From NCBI GenBank assembly GCA_037833965.1, contig AP031358.1, forward strand, positions 814,001 to 878,000: DNA of 64,000 nucleotides, in the 5' to 3' direction. The notes under the pieces are model-generated. The model searched no databases, had not been told where the DNA came from, and saw only the letters and a program-made list of their open reading frames with translations. Source of the DNA: Marchantia polymorpha subsp. ruderalis (taxonomy: Eukaryota > Streptophyta > Marchantiopsida > Marchantiales > Marchantiaceae). The translations under genes and the position numbers were made by a program. Shown piece by piece: positions 11,001 through 22,189 of this stretch (the stretch's first letter is position 1; every line of letters starts with the position of its first letter).

Positions 11001-12084
11001 CCTCACTAACTGTGGCTTCGTAAGGTCTCCTGGTCGATTTGTGTGTAGGTCTTTTGATCTCCCGCTGCAGCTCGTGGATACGCGACAGCCTAGCCCTCTG
11101 CTCCTTCTATTTTGCACGCAAGAAGTTCCGCACTTGCGTAGTCCCTTTGTAGTAGAGTTTCCTGGGATCATCCTTCCTGTGCGCTAGCTTCCCCCATATC
11201 TTCTTAATCCCTTCCTAGATCTGAGGCTTAGCGAACAAGGATGGGCTCCACTTGAAGGTGGTCGGTCCTGTGACAGACAACCTGCCATCTGCACAGACCA
11301 CCGTTCCGACCTCTATAGAAGCTGACACTGGAAGATGGTCTGAGAGTGTATTTCCAGCGTTATGATGGAGGTAGCGAGCTGCTGCTAACCATCTTCCCCC
11401 ATGTGAAAAATAAATCCTGTCAAGTCGTGCCCATCTAGGATCTCCCCCATAAGCAGACCATCTCATATGGAGCGGTCCTCTTGTTTCTACAACTATCTCT
11501 CTTAGGTCAATGAGGTTGTGTTTTGCTCTGAACTCTGTGAAGGTTAGGCCCTCTGCCCCCCCCCCCCCAAGTACCTGGCCCTCTCCTTAGGCGTCTGTGG
11601 AGCATTCCACCATATTCCAGTCCCCACACAGGATAATGTTTGTGTGTGGGAACATGTTCCGCAGGTGGACCTAGTGAGCCGCTCTAGCGCCTGGTGTGTG
11701 TGGACCATATACCGACGCTATGTAAATTTTGTGCCCTCCTTTCTCGATCTGAGCCCATGTAACATATCCATCCTCCGATGTTCCCTGTTGTAATATTTTA
11801 AAACTCCCATGTATCAATAGTGTTGTACCTCCAGTCCCCTCACCTCTAACTCCTTTCAGACCCGGTGAGCAGATTGTGTGCAGATCCCTAGTCAGAAGGT
11901 GGCCGATTGCAATCATTGAGAAAACGTCTAGCTTGTGCTCTTGAATTGCTATAACATCTGGTTTGTCTCGTGCATTCCCTACAAAATCCTTGACTTTATA
12001 CTTCCTGGTAGAGCCATTTAGCCCACCCACGTTCCAGGAAAGGAGATTCAACGTGAGTGGCGTACCTTGCTGGGTGTCAGTCAT
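8001..12084 (-). pseudogene. LINE copy 1 ORF2 (endonuclease-RT), broken
   Basis: The reading frame survives in seven blocks: 12084-11671 (endonuclease start, LLSWNVGGLNG), 11466-11215 (endonuclease end with SDHLP), 11171-10770, 10670-10161 (RT start), 10115-9753 (GRGVRQGCPLAPLLF and FADDMGVFID), 9728-8754 and 8690-8001 (zf-RVT region, IETVPHILFDCPF). At least six frameshifts or stops separate them. At 10549-10560 this copy reads TGG CCG CAC (Trp-Pro-His), where copy 2 has a TGA, so the ancestral codon there was tryptophan. No product is expected. Confidence 0.85.
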
Positions 12085-14284
12085 TGTTCACTGAAGGCCG
12101 CCCGGCCGTGCTCAGTATCTACCTTGCCTCCTACTATGTCTGTTTTTGCCGGTGAGGTGCTGCCGATATCACTGCTTCTGACCTTATTCGGTTTTTGCCC
12201 CCCACTCGCTGCCCTTGCTGCCGCCTTAGCTGATCGCATCTCCCTTTTACGTATGGCTGAGGACTTCATACTCAGCGTTTTGCCCCCCAACACCGCCAGG
12301 GGTCCTTGGCTAGCCACTTGCTTACGAGTGAACTTCGCCCTGATACCTTCTATCCGCGGGTGGGGTTCAGGTTGCTCCACTGGCACTGTTTCCTCATAGC
12401 CCTCCTTGTGTTTTGGAATTTCTTCGATCCCCTTCTGAACTTGCACTGGAATGGAGTCAACATGATCTGCACCCCCCTTTTGCGCCAGGGTTTCCAGGAG
12501 CTGTTTCGGGACCAGCGGCGAAACTTGGGGTCTCCATTTTTCCCGTGCATCTCCCGGCTCGACTTGATCTACTATGTCCCTCGGGAGGCTTTTTGCCATC
12601 TTAGCACGCCCTCCGCTTTGGTCTCCATCTGCAGCAGGTTTGCGCTTGCTGCCCGCATCCGCTGCCTGGACCTTTCCAGATCCCGCTCCTTGTGGTCGAG
12701 GGGTGACCTTGTTCCTGCGCACAAGGGGGGCCGGGGAGGTGGCTGTGGTCTGCTCATCTGCTGCTTCCTTCCGTGTTTTGCTTTGCAGGGACGCCGACGT
12801 GAGTGCAATCTTGGTGAGTTGCGCCACTGAACCTTCCTTTTTCTTTTCATAGAACTGTTCAATTGTGCCCGTTTTGCGCGCTGATTGTGCCTCCTGCATT
12901 GTAGCTCCGGTTCCTGCCTGCTGGGGCGCTTGCGCATACTCTCTCAGCTCCTCCCCCCGTTGCTTCTTTGGTGCGTTTTCTTCACTGTTGCCTTTGGCGC
13001 CCTCATTCCTGTCGATATTCGCCTTCTGCTCCTTCTCCTTGTCGACAAGCTTTGTTTGCCCTGGTGTGACTTTCCTCTAGTATCCGTCGCTCCTGCTCTT
13101 AGTGCGCGGCTGCTGGAAGAACTGTGATGTGGGACGTGGGGTGTCCGCTGGTGGATTGTCTTCTCTCCATTTCCCTTTTGTGCTGGCTGGATTCTCTTGT
13201 GTCTCTGCTGCAGGTTGAGGCACTCCTGCCTAGGGCGATCACGTTGGGATCTCTTGCTGGTTCCAACTCCTTCCCGAGGCGGGAAGAGGGGATCTCCTTT
13301 GCAGTCAACCGCTATGTGTCCAAACCTGCGGCACTTAAAGCAGGAGTTGGCCAGGTGTGTGACGTCGAAGGGTATGCGCTCCACTGTACCTTCTAGTGTC
13401 ACCTCCACAAACGGTGGGGGCAGCATCCCTCGTGGCCACTCTAGGCAGAGGCGTATGATGGGCCGACTACTTTTCTCAATGTTCGCTGGCCCGATGAGCA
13501 CCTGCCCCAGCGTTCCTGCTATTTCTTTGATCAAGAAAAGTTGCAACTGTGAGAGTTTAGTGAACCGCACCCACACCGGATCCACTGCTGGGTAATAGCT
13601 TAAGTCTTCCGCCTCCAGGGTCCACTTAACTATGATGAAATCTTGGCGAAGATAAGTGATGCGTGTCCTTGATAGCGCTTTATCCCTGTCCATCTGCGAC
13701 TGGAATCTGATGTGGTAGTTCTTGCTTCCAATGGCAGTGATCGAGAGGATCTTCAACCTCTTGACTCTGGTAAGTGCATTCTCTGCCCACTCCTGTACTT
13801 GTGGTGTGCTGAGTCCCCTGTCTAGGAAGCATAAAACTGCAGTGAGATTTTCAGTTTCCTCCTTCTTGAGTGTATCATCTCTTGTGATGACCAGACTGAC
13901 CTGGCGGAGCATATTCAATGTGTTCTCCAGATCAAGCTCTTTCTCCACTTCGGGGTCGGCTTGTGTCTCCTCCGTGGACTCGTCATCAGAGCTGCAGTCT
14001 CCTTGGTCATTGTCACTTGTTTCGTCTTCAGACGAGTCCTGCATATCTTTCATGGTGGCTTGACTTCTGGTTAGACCCCTTGGCCCTCCGCTGATAGCTG
14101 TAGATTGCTCATGCCTCTCCCCTGACCCTGCAGGAAGGGAGCTCCTATGCTCAATGCTGGCCACTGGTTGCTCCTCTCGAGGCCCATGTGCAGTGTTCGT
14201 CAGCTGTCCCGCATCTTGCTGCACTGGGTTAGTTTCAGCGCCCATTTGAGGGGTTCCATAAGGAATCCCCAGTTGTGAACTCAT
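12081..14284 (-). pseudogene. LINE copy 1 ORF1 (nucleic-acid-binding), broken
   Basis: The first block, 14284-12944, encodes the acidic N-terminus, the DUF4283-like core and the CCHC knuckle CFKCRRFGHIAVDC. Shortly after the knuckle, at RPRQ, the frame diverges from copy 2. The second block, 12899-12081, resumes the basic Ala/Lys-rich C-terminal half and ends in AAFSEQ. Its stop overlaps the ORF2 start as ATGA, exactly as in copy 2. It is a decayed copy of the ORF1 at 26254-28461. Confidence 0.85.
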
Positions 14285-14720
14285 CGGCGGAGTCGCCTAT
14301 TGTGCAGGTGCTCCCCTGAAGTCGTGTTTGTTTGTTGGTTGCTTGCTGGTTTGTGCTTGCTTGTTTTGCACTTCTGCTCCCTGTAATTGTGCTTCAACTG
14401 CCTGTTAGCCCCCCTGCAAGTGTTGCCGAGCACGCCTCGCCTTGAGCGCAGATAGGTCGGAGCTATGTCAGTGTGAGCGAACACGCTGTCAAGCTGGCCC
14501 AACCCCCGCAGCCGAACCTTTCCAGCTCTAGATTTCGGGTAAACCCTAATTCGGTCCTGAAGGTCGCTGGGAGCAGCACTGGGTGGAAATTTGCGCTGCT
14601 TGCTGTGCCGTACTCGAGCGTTCGTAGCCTTGATTGTCTCCGGTTGCAGAACGCTGAACGTGTATTTTTGCGTACAAACGCCTAGACCCTTATTGCGCTT
14701 GGTTAGGGTACTTATTCAGC
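14285..14720 (-). repeat. LINE copy 1 partial 5' UTR
   Basis: The sequence aligns with 28462-28900 across AGTGTGAGCGAACAC, AAACCCTAATTCGG and GTCGCTGGGAGC, and includes a single monomer core (ACGCCTAGACCC at about 14679). Similarity ends in TTATTCAGCATG, where the unrelated module begins. No coding sequence. Confidence 0.7.
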
Positions 14721-16170
14721 ATGATCCTGGATCGCCCAGTAGTGGTACGCTTCCTGAATCCGTCTTCACAGGCCTGCGCACAGAGGGAGAGAGGCTCGTT
14801 TCTCTTGCTTCGTACGGACTGGCAGAGCCTCCCACGGAGCACCTCGGTGTCAGCTGTCGCACTCCATCCTCATCCCAAAAACACGGTTAGAATCCAGTCA
14901 CCTTTCCCTCCGTCCTGCCAGATGAGGCTCCAGAAGAGGAACAGCTCTGGGTCCGAATCCACCGGGAGATCCATGGCTTCCTCCTCTCTCCGCCAGGGAC
15001 CCATCGAGATTGCTTGTCGTCTTGATCCGCTCCTCGCATTTCTGCTTGACCACCGATGTAATCTCCCGAGTTGTGAACGGCCGGGGTGGTGTAAAAACAA
15101 AGCACTCGGGGCAGACCCATAGGACAGTGGGTGTCCGAGCGTCCAGGCAAAACTGAGAGGAGGGGGGAGGGAGGGGGTGAGTGGGGAGTAGTCGAATGAG
15201 GTTTGTCTATCTGCACCTGCTTAAATAGTATTTCCGGCTTCGAGCCTGAACCCCCTGCCGACATCCCACGCGTCAACCGGACGAGGCGTGTATGTTCGAG
15301 GAAGGAGGGAGGGAGAGGGATGGGGGGAAGGTGCGAGGGGGGAGGGGAGGGGGAAAGTGGCGGCGTGCCCTCGACCTCCTTCCGCCGGCGAAGTGTTCCG
15401 ATTTCATCCGGGTGGCACTCCGGGCTCGGGGGTTTTCATGTTGCTCGAGGCTCAGGCCACAAGGATGCTCTTGCGACGGCGTGCAAGCACGTGCCGGGAG
15501 GGGTGAGCGGGAGGCTCATCTTGCGTGCGTGTGGAGGGTCTTTCCCGGTTGTCCTCCCGGTAGCCTCCGAGAGGAAGTAGATCACCTGTAAGCCGCCGGC
15601 TCCTGCAGCCGGCGCCGGGGAGGCCGAGACTGTCGTGTGGCTGCAAGGCACGTGGCCAGAGTGGCTCGTGCGAGGGAGGACTGTCCAGGGGAGTCTCCGC
15701 AGCCACCCCGGCCGCAATATCTCGGCACGAGGGGTAGTTCACCCGCCGATCGTGTGCGATCATCTCGCGCATGCAGGTCAGAGTGGTCGTATCCGGATCC
15801 TCCCCGTACGAAGAAAGAGCCTGCGGAGAACGGGACGTCAGAGCATGTCCCCCAGTCGCACACGTACCGCTGCTAAATTCTTCCCGGGATCTGCGCAGCG
15901 CCTGCTCTCAATCGTGCTGCCCCACGCGTGAGGAACCGCCCTGGCGCACTCCAGCCGTATTTGTCCGGCGTATAAAGTCCACGGGGGGGCGCCCTCGGGT
16001 CCCTGGTGGCGAGGGGCAGTTCAGGTGTGTAGGCCAGGCCGTGGGGACGTGGCGCACAGGGACAGGGTGAGAGTGCGGTGACGGGGGGGTCAGCGGCCAC
16101 ATCAGTCTCCGTTAATACGTTCCTGGGGAGGTCACCCTCATATTTGCCTCGCAGCAGTCGGTGTTCAGGG
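14712..16170. repeat. Module M, copy 1
   Basis: This is a 1.46-kb segment repeated in the same orientation at 31687-33127, about 87% identical over the 260 bp I compared (15561-15820 against 32541-32795). Both copies start at TTATTCAGCATG[A/G]TCCTGG and end at GCAGCAG..GGTGTTC.GG. Open frames exist but differ between the copies. It is the 5'-most part of the unit containing LINE copy 1 and the middle of the short unit 30803-34503. It may be an alternative 5' region or a separate element; origin unknown. Confidence 0.65.
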
Positions 16171-16188
16171 ACGAGTCGGTGTTCAGGG
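16158..16188. repeat. 13-bp direct duplication at a unit junction
   Basis: TCGGTGTTCAGGG occurs at 16158-16170 and again at 16176-16188, separated by ACGAG. The second copy runs straight into the terminal motif at 16186. It could be a target-site-like duplication or slippage at the junction of two array units. Confidence 0.55.
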
Positions 16189-16600
16189 AACAAGCAATCT
16201 TGGTGAAAACTGCAGGACTCTGCAGGATAATCAAATTTTCTGGGGCGCGGACAAAGGACACGCGCAGAAAGTACAAAGCAGCCACCAGACCCCCCACCCC
16301 CCCCCCCCCTCACAAACGCAGGGAAAGGCAAGGGCATCGGCAACTGAAACACAGCAGCGGCCCTGTGCGAGCCAACCAAGGGAACCCAGAGTGCACCGCA
16401 GAGCGGCATGGGCGTATAAAAACTAGCCCCAACTACCTGTGACTAACCTGGGTACCTGGTCCACAACATCTGCACAGAGCATCCACAGGTGAAAAATAAC
16501 AATGTCCCGGATGTGGGGCTCACGTCACCCTACACCGAGAGAATACAACAGCTTACTACCGAGATGCCAGGAGAGGAGAAGTGCGGAAAGGCGAACAGGT
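16186..16600 (-). repeat. Terminal block b: 3' end of short unit 16186-19249
   Basis: The motif GGGAACAAGCAATCT is at 16186-16200. Hairpin 1 is CTGCAG-GACT-CTGCAG at 16210-16225. Hairpin 2 is built from TTCTG...CGCG pairing with CGCG...CAGAA (16238-16269, with a GGG bulge). The block then shares the CTCACGTCACC landmark with the other units' 3' regions before diverging at about 16600. Confidence 0.65.
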
Positions 16601-16669
16601 TATTAATGTGGTTAGTAGATGTGATTCTATAGGTCCTACTTTCGCTATTAGTTCTAAAAAACATAGTAC

Positions 16670-16755
16670 AGTAATAATAATAATAATAATATTTTTTTTA
16701 TTTTTTTTTTATTTTTTTATTTTTTTTTGTTTTATTTTTGTTTTATTTTTTTCGT
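16670..16755. repeat. AT microsatellite and T-rich tract
   Basis: An (AAT)n run at about 16675-16690 passes into a T-rich tract broken by single A and G residues up to about 16752. Low-complexity sequence in an otherwise GC-rich unit. Confidence 0.9.
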
Positions 16756-17079
16756 GGCTCGTCGGCTTTAGGATACCAAGTTTTCCACTACGCTGTCTAG
16801 ATTCCTGAGATCCACAACCGGAACAGTCTGGTGTACTTCCGAGTCACGTGTGATGGTCGGCTTTCCCCTTCTGGTTACTCTTTCTTGTCCGGTCGATGGC
16901 TAGCCCCTTTCACCCGTCCGGATGCATTCCACTGTGCTTCCTGAGCACTTCGGCTTGTCATATAACTGAACTTAGGACGCCTTTTCCACGTGCGAGTTTC
17001 CTTTGTAATCCAAGTGGCACCCTTCATTGCGTCATCCTGAGGCAGGGATAATGTCTTACAGAACTTCATTCGTCCAGAC

Positions 17080-17460
17080 CCATAAGCGTCACTGTCTGCA
17101 TGCCGGGGGTTTCCATTCCCCCGTCAAGCGACATTCTTCTGTCATGTCAACTCGTGAGGCCTTCCTCCCGTCAGAGTGGCTTTCAGCATATGAGTACTTC
17201 AGACCACTTATTGACTGAGGAGTGATGCAACGTGTTCACGTGTGCGCACTTCTATGTTCCCGATTAACGATTACCACCTTCAGAGCTACGTTCTAGAGCT
17301 ATGTGAAGGTACTTTGGGGTTCGTTTCCAAGCCACTCCATCATATGTTCCTTTATGCCCGTCGATGAGTGTTGCCCACCCGTCAGGTGACGTTCTCCCGT
17401 CTATGACGTGCTCCCGTCAATTAGTCTCCGTACTTTGACGTTTTCATTTCGTCAGTTCGT
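17080..17460. promoter_or_regulatory. Cluster of CGTCA/TGACG motifs
   Basis: CGTCA or TGACG occurs at least nine times in 380 bp, often as CCCGTCA, including a short approximate 17-18-bp tandem near 17383-17425. TGACG is the core of plant bZIP (as-1 type) sites. The cluster lies about 0.7-1.05 kb upstream of the TATA box at 18136. A regulatory role is inference; the motifs could also be simple repeat decay. Confidence 0.35.
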
Positions 17461-18135
17461 ACTTCCGTGGGCTTCCTGTCTTCCTTCCCGGGTTACCATT
17501 CCCTAGGTAGATCCTTCCGTATCATCTTTGAATCCGTTCGCAGGTTGTTGCTCCTACCTCATCATGCCGCCGGCAAGCCTGGATATCCTTCGAGCCATCC
17601 CGCATCTTTCTTGGGTCCTCCAATCACGCATCGCCGATAATGCGGGGGGTCAAGTGATCGGATTGTCCCAGCCGCTCACGTGTCTTCTGCCGCTTATCCC
17701 TGTCCATTCGTGCGACCGTTCTACCCGAAGGATACTCCACCTCTGTACTGGTCCAGTACCTGCGCCGTAACAAGGACGGTCCGCCTCGATCTTCCGTCCA
17801 GGAGGCTCTGCACGGGTGATGGTTATGAGGGCGCGTGCTGGCCCTGGTCCCGTACGTGTGGTTTGCTCCTCGGGATCACCCCCTCATGTTGACCGTCAGC
17901 GGGTATTTTCAGGGGTCAATCTACCATTCTGTGCGGATCCACGTCGGGATGCGTCTGGAGGTAGTGGGATTTCCAAGGAGGGGATGCCGGCACATGTGGG
18001 TTTGGCCATTCCGGTGCAGCCACCCTCCTGACGCGTGGTGCCCCCCTACCGAGATTCAAAATCTGAGGTCGAAGAGCGGAGTGTCTGCCAGGTTCTCCTC
18101 CATGCCTGCGTTCCGTCCAGGCTTCCTCCAGTTAC
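17461..18135. other. No gene identified
   Basis: GC-rich unit interior. Several short plus-strand frames are open, but none resembles a known protein or has a counterpart in the other short unit. Confidence 0.5.
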
Positions 18136-18142
18136 TATAAAG
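18136..18142 (+). promoter_or_regulatory. TATA box upstream of the 18655 gene
   Basis: TATAAAG, followed by a pyrimidine-rich stretch. From here to the ATG at 18655, about 510 nt, I find no ATG on the plus strand, where several would be expected by chance. That is consistent with a genuine 5' leader. Confidence 0.5.
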
Positions 18143-18654
18143 GGCTGCGGGGGTTTCGTTTGTCTTCACCTCTTCATTGTTCCTGCACTGGCCGCTCGCT
18201 CAAGTTTTCTCCTTTCTGTTTTCTGTCTTCACTCCTCGCATCGACGGGCAACGTTTGATTTTTTTGAGTTTCCGGATCCTCGCCGGTGCTCCCTTGTCAC
18301 AGGCCTCTTCCCTACACCCCCAGTCACATTCTAGTCCCCGGGCAAGCGGGGGGGGGGGGAGGAGCTTGCTTCAGAGTTGCGACGTGCGGTGGTTTTCCCT
18401 GTATTGCTGCAGTTGTGTGTCTGCGTGTGCTCCTCGTTCCTCCACGACTTCTTGAGGAGTGCCTCCGACAGTCGTCCATATTTCCTTGAGGGTTGCCTCC
18501 GGCTGCGTGGGCTCCAGGAGGAGGGCGATCCTTGTTCGCGGGTCCCGGTTTACCCTCCTATTAGGGGGGGAGGTTTCCATCCACTCCACCAGGTTCTCTC
18601 GTGTTCTCTTAGTGCCTACACCGAGTTGTCCTCCGTTCGGCTTCTTCACCAGTA

Positions 18655-19029
18655 ATGACTTCTCCGAACGATTCGTGCTTTGTTGCTGCGGACCCTGACT
18701 ACAGTCCAGCCCCCCCAAGAGATTTCGTCATGCCAATCAGTACGATGGTTCTGGGTAGCCATTCCTATCCGCAGATATTCGCGTCAGATGCTGAATGGCA
18801 GGAGCATCTTCCAGTGTGTCGGGTTTCTACGAGTTCCCGTAGCTTTGTGCAGCTACGTTCTTTCCGTGAAGTTTCCGACCTGCTGTCCTATCTGCAATCC
18901 AGACGTACCGGGCCCCCCAGCGGATTGCTTCTTGTTGCTGCGGGATCATCCGATATGGTGGGGGTGCGCAGCTGTCGGGGTTGTCTCCTCCCCATGCTGG
19001 TCTCCCTTCCCCCACCCGCCGGAGCATAG
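18655..19029 (+). CDS. Novel small Cys-bearing protein, 124 aa
   Basis: The start is the first ATG after the TATA box at 18136. The N-terminal half is low-complexity. The C-terminal domain begins at PVCRV and ends in VGVRSCRGCLLP. It aligns without any gap over 61 residues with the C-terminal domain of the protein at 33532-34245, with 23 identities by my count. Conserved points are PVCRV, a SF.E...LL..L core, the GLLL/GLYLL stretch and VGV..CR.C..P. The Cys placement (C near the start, C-x2-C at the end) could bind zinc. DNA similarity is much weaker than the frame conservation suggests. Family unrecognised; function unknown. Confidence 0.55.
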   Translation: MTSPNDSCFVAADPDYSPAPPRDFVMPISTMVLGSHSYPQIFASDAEWQEHLPVCRVSTSSRSFVQLRSFREVSDLLSYLQSRRTGPPSGLLLVAAGSSDMVGVRSCRGCLLPMLVSLPPPAGA

Positions 19030-19249
19030 CGCACCAGAGCGAATGGACACCTCAGTCCATCCGCAGGCATCTCACCTGTTCGGCCGAGTGATCTTCTGCC
19101 AGCTGTCGCCCGGGGTGAGTGGAACATTGCGGAGTTATTTGATGTTCCCACTCGCTCGCCCAAGCGATGCTGTAGTCGAAGATTCCTTGCCGCATACTTT
19201 CCCGGAATGTGGGTGGCGGACTCCGAGTTTCCGGAGTTCCTTTCCCACA

Positions 19250-19640
19250 GGGAACAAGCAATCTTTTGGTGAAAGCCGCTAAGAGCGGGCGGATCCATTT
19301 TTCTGCGTCAACGACGCTAAAAGGCACAAAAGATACAAAGCAACTCCCCCTGCACACTCTGGCACACACCAGCAGTCCGCAAGGAGGCAAAACAGCATAG
19401 GCACAGCCCTGTGAAAGCTAACAGCGTACCAAGCAGTACCACCAAAAACTGGGCGGGTGAGGAACCCCCACCTGTCGATACATGTCTGAACACACTATCC
19501 ATGGTGACCTGCACAGAGAAAGCGAAACAGGGGGGAGCCCTTGACCACCCCTGAGTATGGGTTCACGTCCCCATCTCAAAAACCATCATAAGCAACTTTA
19601 AAAGCCATCAGCAAGTACAGGAGGAAGAGGGAAGTGAGGG
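19250..19640 (-). repeat. Terminal block c: 3' end of LINE copy 2
   Basis: The motif GGGAACAAGCAATCT is at 19250-19264. Hairpin 1 is CCGCT-AAG-AGCGG at 19276-19288. Hairpin 2 is GCGTC-AAC-GACGC at 19295-19307. The block then shares the TTCACGTCCCCA and GAAGAGGGAAGTGAGG landmarks with 5440-5760. Confidence 0.7.
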
Positions 19641-20159
19641 GAATTGGGCGGACAGTAGGTGCCAGTGTCGGACTGCAGTGGAGCCTGTGTTGCCTGGTTC
19701 TGTCATACGCGTAGTCCTTCCTGTGCTGCCCCCCTCTTCATCCAATCCCGGCCATCCATGCCGAGCTGGTCCAGCGATTTCTGATGTTTGTCTTCTTGAC
19801 GCAGCCCCCGACATCTGTCCTGCTCCTACAATGTTTTCCCCCTCTCTTTTTATTTTCCTCGGGTTGCCCACCTGTCGTCCGGGTCGCCAAACCCTTACTG
19901 TTATTTCCATGTGTCCCGTTCTGGTCTGTCCGGGTGTCTTGTACCCGCATTTCCGGCCCTAGGTCGCATCCCTATCTTTGCGCCTGAAATGGCGCTAAAA
20001 AACCCTAACTAGCCATGGTTAGTTTGTTGCTTATTTAGCCGAGGTGACTAGTCGCTACCTACAGGGCCCTGTTGGTTCCATTCCCATCTTCCAGATACCC
20101 TGCTTGGTGTAGTCACCCTCGGCAGCCTCGGTTCCCAGCGGTTGATGCGGTGCCCTATT

Positions 20160-21110
20160 AAGGGCACCTCACCCTAACCCTAACCCTAATCCAACGAAGT
20201 TCCTGTTATTCGGTAGCACAGATCGCCTGCTTTCCGCCTGTGGCTTTTGCTTCGCCCGGATACGCGGGCGTGTGGTGTCCCGACGTCTTCCGCAAAACAT
20301 GCGCCGTAACTCCCGGCGCATGTTGCGCCTATTTGGACGGCGCCAAAAACCCTAAAATCTTGGAGCAACACCCGCCAGCTGCTGCGGGCTCCCAGATCCC
20401 CGTTCGTAGGTTGTCGCTGTTTCTGTCAGGGTCTAGTTCCTGGTTTGACACTGTCATGCGCGCGTATCTCGGCCTGGGTCCCCATCCGTTGTTTGCGCCG
20501 GGTTTAGCGCTATAAACCCGAACCGGACACTGTACGTTACGACCTGCACGTTTGCTGCGCTGGCCGGGGAACCGGAGGCCGGGTTAGAAGTGCCTTTCAG
20601 CCCCTACTTCCCGGCCGGGTTTGTTTTCTTCAGGTGCCCGAAATTCTCGGTATGTAGGACAGTCCTTCTGAGTCCTCCGCCAGAGCCCTGGTCCTGCAGG
20701 TCGCGTAGGCCCCCAAAGCACCGGTCGAGTATCTCGTCAGCCCCTGTCAGACCGGATCCCTCGAGACCTGGCTAGACGAGCAGGTCCCGTGATTGTCGGC
20801 GCTACCTGCTGAACCATGGGTCGTGCAGATCCTCCAGCGCCAAACCCGGCGCATGTTGCGCCAGGAAGTTGGGCGCCCGAAACCCTAATTCCCGGAGTAC
20901 TGTCCTGAGCGTGTTGTGGGCCCTGGTTTCCGGGATCTGCAGTCTGTCGCGGTCCCTTCGCGCTCTTGTCCGTTCCTACCCTTGTGGGATAGGTTTATTT
21001 GTCCGCTCTGGAGCTCTGATCTGGAGACGCCAAATCTTGCCACATACTGCTCCCGATTCTCTGGCGCCTGAAACCCTAAATTCCCGGCAGGTATCACTGC
21101 GCGTGTCTTG
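20160..21110. repeat. LINE copy 2 3' UTR telobox units
   Basis: Repeating elements are a CCCGGCGCATGTTGCGCC-type hairpin (about 20312 and 20842), GGCGCC or GGGCGCC, and a telobox (AACCCTAAAAT at about 20348, AACCCTAATT at 20881, AACCCTAAATT at 21070). An exact three-unit CCCTAA run lies at about 20171-20190. Spacing is irregular (about 180-350 bp). The arrangement hairpin-then-telobox matches the tidier 177-bp monomers at 5960-6560. Confidence 0.6.
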
Positions 21111-22189
21111 CGCCCCGATTCCCGGACCCTTTACTCTGTCTTCGTTCGTCGTGTAGCTGTTCCCGCATCCGTCAGTAGGGGTCGCTGTCACTGCCCTGCC
21201 CACCACGTGTCAGCTCTAGGTTTACACGTTTATGTGGCTTACTACGTGTCATCGTGGCGTTCGCTCTATCTGCCAGTTACCCTGCGGACCTATGCTTGCT
21301 GGCACTTTCAAAGTGCCCTGTCATTCATCGGTACCACCGACGTGGCCCCTTCCAGACCCTGCTCGCTACATCTTCCCACCGGTGGTCCCCCCCTTATCTC
21401 CCTGGGTGAGTCGATCAGCGAATCCAAAGCTTGGATCGTGATTCGCTCCCTTGGATGGCAGAGGATGTCGGACCCCAGCGTCCCCGACACTCTTGCCCGT
21501 CGCTCTGCCCTCATTCTTCAGTGTGTACTCTTACAGTGTGCCGAGAGGTTTCAGTAGTTCTTGATTTCGTTGAGCGTGCAGAGTTCGAATTGGTGCAGAC
21601 AGGCTGCTTGGGAGCGCGTTGGCTGTGCTAGGTAGTGATCGTGTCGCTGCTGTTCCCGCGTTGGATGCACGCCCTCCCCTGCGTAGCTTCTGGTTGCCCT
21701 CACCACCCGGTTGGGGGATGCTGTCCACCGTCACGCATTGCTGGCTAGGTACCTTCTGATGCCGTTTTCCGTTCTGCCGCTCGGTTATGTGCTTCTGCCT
21801 ATATGCTGGTGGCAGACTACTCAACGTGCGAACCTACGACTGCTCCCTTCGAGTCCCTGCCGCTGCGACCTGGGTATATGCGACCTGTGTTTCTTCGATT
21901 AGAATTGCTGTCTGATCTCAGCGTTTCCCATGTATACAGCTGCCACATCCTTCTGGCTGACTGCCTCTTTGAGGAGAATGGAGAATGTGAGTGTCCTGCA
22001 CAGTACGTTGTTGTTTTCTCTGCCAATTCAGCTCAGACGTCCTATAGTTCCCTGGTCTTACTGCCCAGTCCCAATTCCCTCACTTCCCTGTTCCTGCAGA
22101 CCAAGTTAGCATATGATACTCCTGGTGGTCCAAGGGTCCCTCTCGTCGTTTCTCTGCAGCACCAAGTGTCTTATGCCTAACTAATTTTG
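21111..22189. other. LINE copy 2 3' UTR, unique-looking part
   Basis: The sequence aligns in patches with 7190-8000 next to LINE copy 1 ORF2, supporting its assignment to the 3' UTR. No gene seen on either strand. Confidence 0.55.

Larger units (their letters stand above)
5365..14720 (-). mobile_element. LINE copy 1 (L1 clade), decayed, near full length
   Basis: Order on the minus strand: partial 5' UTR (14720-14285), ORF1 (14284-12081), ORF2 (12084-8001), long 3' UTR with telobox monomers, and the terminal block at 5365. Protein-level agreement with the intact copy is about 92% over the longest shared RT segment I compared. Both ORFs are interrupted many times. The 5' UTR matches the intact copy only as far as about 14720; beyond that lies a different module (14712-16170). 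The unit's true 5' limit may therefore be 16185, next to the following terminal block. Similarity to copy 2 makes it an older member of the same family. Confidence 0.75.
16186..19249 (-). mobile_element. Short array unit 1 (about 3.1 kb), no RT
   Basis: The unit is bounded by terminal blocks b and c and is in the same orientation as the LINEs. It shares the LINE 3'-terminal sequence but has no endonuclease or reverse transcriptase, so it may be a non-autonomous derivative or a 5'-truncated, replaced copy. It carries on the opposite (plus) strand a TATA box, an ATG-free leader and the 124-aa ORF at 18655-19029. The comparable short unit at 30803-34503 carries a homologous ORF. Confidence 0.45.

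Noticed and set aside
14870-15060. Protein-like minus-strand end in module M (VDSDPELF.FWSLIWQDGGKG)
   Set aside because: It is conserved in both copies (also at 31850-32020), but nonsynonymous changes are at least as many as synonymous ones in my count, and there is no ATG-led frame shared by both. Possibly noncoding constraint.
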